From positions 1 to 64,000 of the forward strand of contig CANNZV010001627.1 in assembly GCA_947561585.1 (NCBI GenBank): a stretch of 64,000 nt of DNA. Reading direction: 5' to 3'. How positions within the stretch are numbered: the stretch's first letter is position 1; each line of letters begins with the position of its first letter. The notes beneath the pieces are model-generated. The model saw nothing but the letters and a program-made list of their open reading frames with translations. It ran no database searches and was not told the origin of the DNA. This document shows positions 56,901 through 64,000 of this stretch, in pieces. This DNA comes from Caprella mutica (Eukaryota; Arthropoda; Malacostraca; Amphipoda; Caprellidae). A program made the translations under genes and the position numbers.

Positions 56901-58286
56901 ACGTTGTAGTTTATTTAATATCTATTTATGTCTTATAAATGTGATATAACTGTATATTCCCAATATATGATTAACTCATAAGTAGTACTAAATTCTAAGC
57001 AGATGACTGAGTGGTTAGATTCATTTCTCACCAAGTACAGTAGTAACATCCTCAGAAGATCCGGCAGTAATGTTAGTCAGTGCCCACAGAGCTTCTACTT
57101 GAAGAGGAGAACTAAATACAATAAAATCAGAATTAAATAAGAATTAGAACAGCTCCAGAGTAATATATCTCGTCAAAATGTTATGTTAGTTTCGATTCAC
57201 TGACTTGAGGTCTTTCTCCAGCATAGACACCAGTAGAGGTACTACTCCTGCTGCTATGTACCTTTCTATCGTAGCCCAAACATCGTTACATTTTCTTACA
57301 CTAATCGCCCCTTTTAATTGATCAGATTCATTGCAGCTTTTCAAGTTCCGAATAGTTTCTTCAAATATTTGATCTTTATCCTTGAGAATAAAATAAATAT
57401 ACTTTGAGTGACACGTACATATATATTGAAAGCTCTTCATGTTAGTATCCTTTAATTTAATTTACCTCTTTCCCATCTGATTCTTTGATTTCAGTTTCTG
57501 GCTCTTTTTCATTTGAAATTTCTTGTAGAGTCTGTTTACAAAATTTAGATCAATTAGGCAAAAATAATATGATAAATTATATCATAATTATGAAATGTGA
57601 TAATTAGGTATATAATATACATTCATTTACCTTTAACTCCTCCTTGTGGTCCTTGGTGTCCTTCACTTTCAGAAGAGGATCGTCTTTCATCAGCTTATCC
57701 AACTCGTTTCCTTCTCCATTTCCTTTACTGTTGAAGTGAATTGCGCGGGATATTTTAGTTTATTTTACTTAAAATGTTAACTTATTATATAGTATGCTTT
57801 TAATATCACACATTATCCACCTGATCGGTTTAAGAATATTGTTACGGCTTGTTTTCTTTTTCTTCTTTTTCCCAAACCTCTCGATTTTCCGATGATTCAT
57901 CAACTGGAATGAAATAATGAGGTTCTTTAGTAGAGAACGTATTACTAAACGATAACCTTTCATTTTCAACTTCAATCAACAATGGAAAACTAAAGTTTAG
58001 TCGCCAATGTACGACCTAATAGGTCGCCTGAACGGAAATCAGTTCAGTGCTAACGAAACGAAAATGTTTGTTTTTTTACTGTAAATTACTCTGTTTTCTA
58101 TCTTAGTTTTAAAGGAAAATGAATACAATTAAGGTTAGATTGTCCCCATGGGCTTTAATTATATTATTTCTTATATTAGCCTGCAGCTATAAAAGTAAAC
58201 TTTCTCCTCAAAATTACCTGTGTTGCCAAGTCAAGCTTTGACCCGTTCATCACTCTTCTCCTTCCAAGAAAATCAAGTCGAGACAT
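50945..58286 (-). CDS. Importin subunit alpha-like, copy D (intact, 13 exons)
   Basis: Exons (minus): 58286-58218, 57903-57821, 57727-57631, 57531-57466, 57380-57205, 57111-57032, 56883-56800, 56693-56599, 56510-56369, 53650-53481, 52800-52621, 52170-51964, 51118-50945. They join to 1623 nt, 540 residues, no internal stop, GT-AG introns. The ARM ladder is complete: WALTN, WCIGN, WTFCN, WGISY, RIIGN, WALSN, WCISN. The N-terminus MSRLDFLGRRRVMNGSK is nearly the same as in copy A. The IBB exon is only 83 nt, so the basic tract is RFGKKKKKKTSRN and the helix-forming part found in A is deleted. The last exon ends SLSTSEDMDGSPS, as in A. Role: nuclear-import adaptor by family. Importin-beta binding is uncertain given the short IBB. 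Confidence 0.9.
51378..51586 (-). CDS. Orphan exon-like open frame in intron 12 of copy D
   Basis: Bounded by an acceptor (ATTCAG at 51587-51592) and a donor (GTAATT just below 51378). Reads from an ATG at 51583-51585: MKSFYGLTDRNMFASILSAC, then VPPSHLDLVFFTRIDVIIAI and YVKKEKRRIERHIG. Amphipathic and hydrophobic stretches look protein-like. I do not recognise the family, and no other importin copy has it at this place. It could be an exon of an unrelated nested gene or a captured gene fragment. Confidence 0.4.
53939..54153. mobile_element. piggyBac-like MITE with TTAA target duplication (intron 9 of D)
   Basis: Starts CCCTTTAGCGACCA, ends with the complement of CCCTTTAGCGAGCC. TTAA flanks both sides (53935-53938, 54154-54157). 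215 bp, noncoding. TTAA duplications and CCC ends are hallmarks of piggyBac elements. Confidence 0.85.
54540..54830. repeat. Dispersed repeat shared with copy C intron 7
   Basis: Counterpart of 45240-45440, GC-richer than its surroundings. Open frames here (54610-54992) overlap on both strands and show no domain. Confidence 0.45.
55126..56313. mobile_element. Minisatellite-ended foldback element 8, with 9-bp target duplication (intron 9 of D)
   Basis: Left end GTGCTCGG followed by GGACAAAATGCCTAAC-like units (55131-55270). The right end carries about seven inverted units GGCATTTTGTCCGTA (56187-56305) and closes CCTAGTACC, complement of GGTACTAGG. GTACAGTAC flanks both sides (55117-55125 and 56314-56322). 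The interior is noncoding. A diverged tandem stretch (CATCTATAATCATCTTATT-like, about 60-bp period) lies at 55540-55760. Confidence 0.88.
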
Positions 58287-60226
58287 TTTATTCCCAAAAT
58301 TAGTCTCGATTTTCAGTTATTGAAGTTAATGCAATGGTATTTATAGTTTTATATTGCACTTCTGACTGTTTTCAACTTTCTTCTGAAACTGCTAAAAACT
58401 ATCATCTGAGGCTATGATCGAAGTATAAATTGATTTCATGTTTCAAGTAACATGGGCTCATGGATGTAGAATAGCTACTACGTGTCTGCGGTAACCTTCT
58501 TGGACTGTTTAAAATATTGCAACCCTCTGTGCTCTGCACTCATGAAATTGAAGTAAAAATTAGAAGGTACTATACAAAATGAAGCTAATTGTATTCCGAT
58601 AAAATCTAGGACCTTGAAAATTGAGTCCATGATATACAGAAGGTGTTGTTCAAAACATCAGTTAAAGTGTATAATTTCTGTACATTCTTCCTCATCACGT
58701 AACGATTTACGATTTTCTTATGTGTTTTATTAATGTATAGTAGATTTCGACTGCGTACATTGTACATGTAAATACATAGCAATTGAAACGCACAGCGTAA
58801 ACACTTTCAATACCATATCTATGAATCTTGTCAGAAGTCTCGGCTTCATCTGAGTGAACCAATTATACAATACATTAATCTTCATTTTATACAAGATAAA
58901 TGTATATAGTATCTTTTTGTCTGGAATAGTTTTGTAAATATTTTAACCTGTTTAACCTTCAATATATACTATTGTGTTTAATTGAATTTCATTTCACTGA
59001 AACTAAAAATCAATATCGAAAAAAAGTTTATTAATTTGTTTCACAGTACTCTTATCTTATCTATTTTCTTCATTATGTACTTTCCTGATGACGAAATTAT
59101 TGTATTTGAAATCTTAAAAAAATTATAAACGCTATGTCATGATTAAATACGTGAAAACGAAATACTATATTTAATTTAATAAACAATTCTCTTGTCCCAT
59201 TATACTAGAAGCTTTAACTTGTAACTGTTAAATAAGCACTAGCTAGATAAAGGGGTTGATTGCAATTTAATTAAAAGTTATACTTCTTGACAACTGAGTT
59301 ATCTTCTGGGAGTGTGCGGTTAAAATTTGATCAAAATCCATTAAAAAATTAAGTTGCCGATTATCGGCTTCTGATCAGCAATTATAATCGAAGTTAAAAG
59401 GTCATACATCTGTTCTGCTTAATTTACCGATTTATGATAGGATCCTGATATTGTGCGACATCCTCAATATTGCGCTAGGGTCAGTTGCGCGTTTTACAAA
59501 AGTCATTCCTGGATACGATACCCCCATGCAGGACCGAATTTCTGAAGACACGAGATTCACCCCGTGTAACTACCTAACTAGTGTTTAATTTAGGTAATGT
59601 CAAAAAAGTCTCCGCCTGATGCCAATTTCTCAAATATCAGTTTTTTTTAATTTCTTAATGCTTTTAAATCTTACAAATTTGTCGTCGAGTATCCAGACCA
59701 ATTTATAAATATCTACTACCATTACAATTAGTAAAGTTTCTTTTTAGAAATGTCTAATTAGTAAACTGTCATAAATTCATTCCGGATGCACATTTCTTAG
59801 ACTGTACATGCTTCTTGATTTAGTAATATTTTAAGATTTTCTTTAATGTTATATTCATGTTGTTCATTTTGACTTTTTACACGTAATTACATAGCAACTG
59901 AAACATACACCCTAGACATGCACACGATATCATACATGCACACGATATCATCTGAAAACTTTTGATTGGTGCCAGATGTCGCCACTTGATCCGAGTGACT
60001 TTAAAAATAAAATAATTTTTCATTTGAAGCAATTAAAATTGTATATCTTTTCGTTAGGCATATTTTTATATGTAATTTATTTTGTTTTACTTTATTTTTT
60101 TCTAAATAAAAAATTCATATGTGAAATATTTTTCGAAATTTCACTAAGTAATAAATTTTCAAAAAAATTTAAATCTGTGCAAATAATATTTTTATAATAA
60201 AGTTTCGTATTCTTCAGACCGGTAGT
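58287..60226. other. Spacer upstream of copy D, no gene seen
   Basis: Holds two copies of a spacer segment: ACATGTAAATACATAGCAATTGAAAC near 58765 and ACACGTAATTACATAGCAACTGAAAC near 59879. The other spacers have one each. No coding signal. Confidence 0.5.
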
Positions 60227-60329
60227 GTTCCGCAGCAACATCAACACACAACCTACGTACACCAGAGTACTTGATAAACTGAGAAGAAGTACTCTACTTG
60301 ACCTCAAAGGTCAGTCAAATCTGACCATC
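60227..60329. promoter_or_regulatory. Conserved spacer block, copy 4
   Basis: As at 23423, with AAG to GAAG and TTTGACC to CTTGACC changes. TGACCTCAAAGGTCA intact. Lies 1.9 kb upstream of the copy D start. Confidence 0.5.
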
Positions 60330-61679
60330 TAAGGTCATCCCCATTGAAGTTAAACTATATAATAAATATTTATTTAATATTTAAGAAAGACATAGGTATG
60401 TGCTTTCATACCTATTTAATAATAATATGAAATTTCTGAATTGCGTATGATAATTATTATTTTTCATATAAATATATTTTTTCAATTGATAGTTATATTA
60501 GAAAACGGTTAATTGTGTTTATTGTAATACATTGATTTTATTTCAATAAAAATAATCAAGGGAATTCCTTTCTCACTTTTTATACTTAACGTTCAGAACA
60601 CGTTATGGTTTGTTTTGTTACTGTCGTTATAACAACGAAGCATTTGGTATCGCTTGTAATACATGTACAGGGTGATATTAAATACGGGACACGAAAAACT
60701 CTCAATAACTTCTGATCAATTGACAGATTTAAAGAAATGGCTTTAAAATCCTGATGCATAATAAATAATAGTAAAAAATTTCATTGAAATAGAATTCAGA
60801 AAATTTTTAATAGTGGTTAACAAATACATTTTACTTCATTTTATACATCTGATACATTTTATATACTTCATTCCTCTGATACAAGACTCAGAATAAGGAA
60901 TCAATCAGCACATTAAAAAATGGCCGCCAAAATGACGAACTGGATAAAGGAACAACTATATCCGATATAACCATTAAAATCTTTTCAAGTTGAAGGAACA
61001 TGCTACTAGCGTAACGAAGCTTCAAGAAAGAGTAGAAAATGTAAAATTCTTTATTAAAGAAGGCAATTTACAGATGTGTAAAGAATATACCCAACAGTTG
61101 CGAATAGGAAACAAGAAGGACAACCATGTCGGATTAAATGTTCGAAATGTCTTTTGAAAATGTGAAAATGAACTTCAACACCTGACTCAACAATTAAGAA
61201 TGAGTTGAATTTGTAAATAAAAAGAAATCAATGCATGTGTCTTAAGTCCAAATTTATCAAAAGTTACATGGAATAAATTTTGAATGAAGGAAGAATTTCA
61301 GCCATTGGCTCTTGGAGAAGGATCCAGAGAATCCTGTTTTTTCTTGAAAGCTTTCTTAAAATAGATCATTTCAGATTTTGGAGTGAAACTCGTTTAAAAT
61401 TATGAACTTGCAAAAAATCCTATGAAGATATTGGATATTCCGCTTCATTCAGAACGGGTAACTGGTTTCATGAAGAATGAAATCCTTTTTCTTTGAGAAC
61501 ATCCTCCTCCCAACAATAACTGCTAATGTTTAATAATACTTAGATAAACCTAACGAATTCTTCAGTTTTACAGGGAACAACTTGAATTTTCCAAATATTT
61601 ACATACAATGCCATTCCATTGATATCCTACTTATAAAAACTATATAATTTAAAGATTCGGTGATGAGTAGTATGATTTA
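60330..61679. other. Spacer between D and E, no gene seen
   Basis: Contains the second conserved motif GTCGTTATAACAACG at 60623-60637 and the CTGATACAAGACTCAGAATA segment that represents the pre-insertion state of element 7. No gene recognised. Confidence 0.5.
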
Positions 61680-61782
61680 TGGACGAATTTTCCGAGTACG
61701 AATTTTCCGAGAATGAATTTTCCGAGAACGAATTTTCCGTGGACGAATTTTCCGAGAACGAATTTTCCGTGGACGAAGCAAA
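61680..61782. repeat. 15-bp minisatellite, about 6 copies (GGACGAATTTTCCGA)
   Basis: Units GGACGAATTTTCCGA or GAACGAATTTTCCGA. Resembles the other minisatellites in length and in the TTTTCC core, but no GGTNCTAGG end or inverted partner is visible. Confidence 0.85.
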
Positions 61783-62289
61783 GTATTTATCATGAATAAT
61801 TGATAATCTTTCACAACTCAAATATGCCAACGACTCAGAATAAAATTGATAGGTCCTACCATCACCAGTGAAGTAATATACCGTTCGCGAGAATGCGGTC
61901 ACTATTTCCTGCAATCGGATGGACGCCACAAGAAAAATATCATCTTCAAAAGGTAGTCAAATAAGAAGTTTAAGTCTGCTAATTCTAATGCTGCATATTT
62001 AAATATTAAGTGTGTTATTCTGATGACATCACAAAAGCTAAACACTCGATTGTCACTACTTTGCTTATTCTATATATTGTGGTGTAGATAGCGACAACTA
62101 GTGAATTGCATAGTAATGCAAACTGTATCAAAAAGGGTGAAATAAAATATTTTAAAATATAATTGCAATTTGGATATATGTAATATATATATGATGTAAA
62201 TATAATTATATAAATTAACTAAATTTAACTAAATTTTAACACTTTTTCTTACAAATAGTAATCGGTTACATATCATAAAAATTTATATA

Positions 62290-62930
62290 GAGAGGTAAAT
62301 CTCGTACAACGGATAGATAGTACATGTACCGGAAAAAGTGTCCTTTATAACGATGAGCGTCCACTGAAACGTCAATTATTTGTTTAGTTGACGATTTAAA
62401 CTTTGTAAGTTTTCTTTAACAGTACTTCAAAGAAATACTAATGAAGCTAAACAATCTCATATTATTATTTAATTAATTTTTTAATGAAAATCTTAATAAC
62501 ATTTATATAGGTAACTTATTCATATAATTATATGTGCCAAATAATAAGGTAAGTAAAATAAAAATAATAGCAACTGAATAGATATATGAATTGCGTGAAG
62601 ATAAGGGACAGTTACCCTATTTCTAATTTCTATAGAGCTTCTCTAATCAGTTGAAATGAATAGGGAAATGAAATGAATGGGGAAATGGTAATAAAATCAA
62701 ATTACTGAAAATTTGAAAAACACACATTAGGTATTGACTGTAAATTGTAATACCTTTAGTTATAATTGATGTATGACTAGATACTTGGTAGACGAATAGA
62801 ATATTGGTTAAACCATATAATTAATAGAGGTCGTTGTAGCGAGCTGCATTTCCGGTAGAACGGACAATTTTTGTTCTTTGTAGGGAGGGGGGTGTCCGTT
62901 TTAGATCCTCCGCTGTATGAGCTTTACCTG
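62290..62930. mobile_element. Mariner-type MITE, copy 2
   Basis: Left end GGTAAATCTCGTACAACGGA, right end inverted CAGGTAAAGCTCATACAGCG. TA flanks both sides. Subterminal ACCGGAAA and TTTCCGGT words are shared with the copy at 46840. Interior 62400-62830 is AT-rich and noncoding. Confidence 0.7.
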
Positions 62931-63031
62931 TATGTTAAATGCAGTACTAATTTTTACCGCAGAATTTATTAATAACTTTATTCAACAGCGAACTGCTTCT
63001 TAAATCTATGTGTTTCTGTCTATTTTTCTAT

Positions 63032-63205
63032 TTACGAAGGACTGTTATCCATATCCTCCGATGTTGACGATTTTTGTCTTTCAATTATCTCTTGAATATC
63101 TAACGAGAGTCTCACAGCGTCTGGTATTTCTTCGTCCACAAGATGTTGTAAAATACTCTCAATGTTCTCATGATCTTCTAGGATCTTATCATCTAGCGGT
63201 GCTTT
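63032..63205 (-). CDS. Importin subunit alpha-like, copy E, last exon only
   Basis: 174 nt, the same length as the last exon of A, B and D, with a CTTTCAG acceptor and a TAA at 63032-63034. Starts KAPLDDKILEDHENIESILQ and ends STSEDMDNSPS. Corresponds to the C-terminal ARM and tail region where CAS binds in canonical importin-alpha. The rest of the gene lies beyond 64000, so I cannot say whether it is intact. Confidence 0.85.
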   Translation of the reverse strand, partial: KAPLDDKILEDHENIESILQHLVDEEIPDAVRLSLDIQEIIERQKSSTSEDMDNSPS

Positions 63206-63599
63206 CTGAAAGGTAGAATATTAAAGTTAAATATTTGATGAAGAGATATTGAAGTAGAGATTTTTGCATGCAGTGGCGTGAAAAATAAACATCGAACTGG
63301 TAATATTTTAATATATACTTCATATCATAATTAATTAAATCACCCGAAATAATCCTGACTATACTTTCACCTTAACCGGATCTTGAGTTTCCGGAACCAA
63401 TTTGTTCTATTCAATAGCTCTTCTTATTGACGTCATTAGGTTATACAATTCGTCGATATTTGGATAGGTTTGGGAGTTGTATGTATGGTCAATCCGAATT
63501 ATATAAGTATTTTTTTTAATACTCCTCCTTCTCGCATACTTAGACTAAACACATTATTCTCTTTCCGTCTTCTAGCCAGTTTCCGACCCTGGTTATATT

Positions 63600-63757
63600 C
63601 ACACAACGGTCAATGTCTAGATGATTTTTCCTAGAGCAAGAAAACACATGTCTTGACTGGTCTGCCCAATCATCAGACCTGAACCCAATCGACAATGACT
63701 TCATAAAACAACACCTTGATGATTTCTACATTCTTGAAGAACTTAATTGGGACTAAA
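63600..63757 (+). pseudogene. Tc1-like transposase fragment in intron 12 of copy E
   Basis: Translates to ENTCLDWSAQSSDLNPIDND, the conserved block around the last catalytic Glu of Tc1 transposases (here Asp), then FIKQHLDDFYILEELNWD and a stop. Aligns with the fragment at 26040, including the ATTCACA stretch upstream. Confidence 0.75.
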
Positions 63758-64000
63758 ATTAGAGATAATTATTGGGATTCATTTATGTATGGTATATTGT
63801 TTATATGAATTCATAACCCCGTGCTTATATCACATTGTATGTAATTTATGCTCTAGGAAATACCCCCCTCCCCCTTCAGTATCTCAATCTATATATAATT
63901 TATTAGGAGTCCTTGTTCAACTTGATAATTTAAACTCGTGATGATCCATCCTAATTAAACTTCAGCTATATCCTGCTACAAAAACATCTACTTTATCTCT

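Noticed and set aside
61627..61929. 100-codon minus-strand frame
   Set aside because: Its C-terminal half is the 15-bp minisatellite. The N-terminal half has no recognisable motif.

Overview
The window is nuclear DNA from an AT-rich eukaryote, most likely an insect or another arthropod. It has many spliced genes with short exons and a heavy load of arthropod-style transposons (DIRS, Penelope-like, LINE, hAT, Tc1/mariner, PIF/Harbinger-like and piggyBac-like MITEs). I cannot name the species from sequence alone.

The backbone is a tandem array of five copies of one gene family on the minus strand: divergent importin-alpha (karyopherin-alpha) adaptors. Copy A (20129 to 6111) and copy D (58286 to 50945) can each be assembled from 13 exons with consistent splice phases and no internal stop, giving 555 and 540 residues. 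Copy B (37257 to 25333) has lost the donor of intron 4 and a key ARM Trp, but skipping exon 4 would keep its frame. Copy C (47355 to 41370) is a pseudogene with a 5-nt frameshifting deletion in exon 10, a gutted exon 12 and a shifted last exon. Copy E shows only its last exon (63205 to 63032). Intron positions and phases are the same in all copies, so the array grew by DNA-level duplication. Each spacer between copies keeps a block of about 103 bp that is nearly identical in all four spacers while its flanks have drifted.

Region by region: 1-1955 is a decayed DIRS-type tyrosine-recombinase retrotransposon. 1956-6110 holds a long foldback, an 18-bp minisatellite and a PIF/Harbinger-like MITE that splits it. 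6111-20129 is copy A, with a Penelope-like element and several foldbacks in its introns. 20130-25332 is a spacer with two minisatellite-ended elements, including about 75 copies of a 15-bp unit. 25333-37257 is copy B, whose introns carry a full-length hAT with 8-bp target duplication, a LINE, Tc1 remnants and a 1-kb mariner derivative. 37258-41369 is a spacer with a LINE remnant and a pair of hairpins sharing one loop sequence. 41370-47355 is pseudogene C. 47356-50944 is a spacer with a foldback element and a 9-bp target duplication. 50945-58286 is copy D, which carries a second such element, a piggyBac-like MITE and an orphan exon. 58287-64000 is a spacer plus the end of copy E.

The most unusual recurring feature is a set of elements built alike but with different sequences. 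Each starts with a terminal 9-mer like GGTNCTAGG or GGTGACCGG, followed by a tandem array of 15-17 bp. The array unit differs from element to element. Where both ends survive, the arrays are inverted relative to each other, and two elements have perfect 9-bp target-site duplications.
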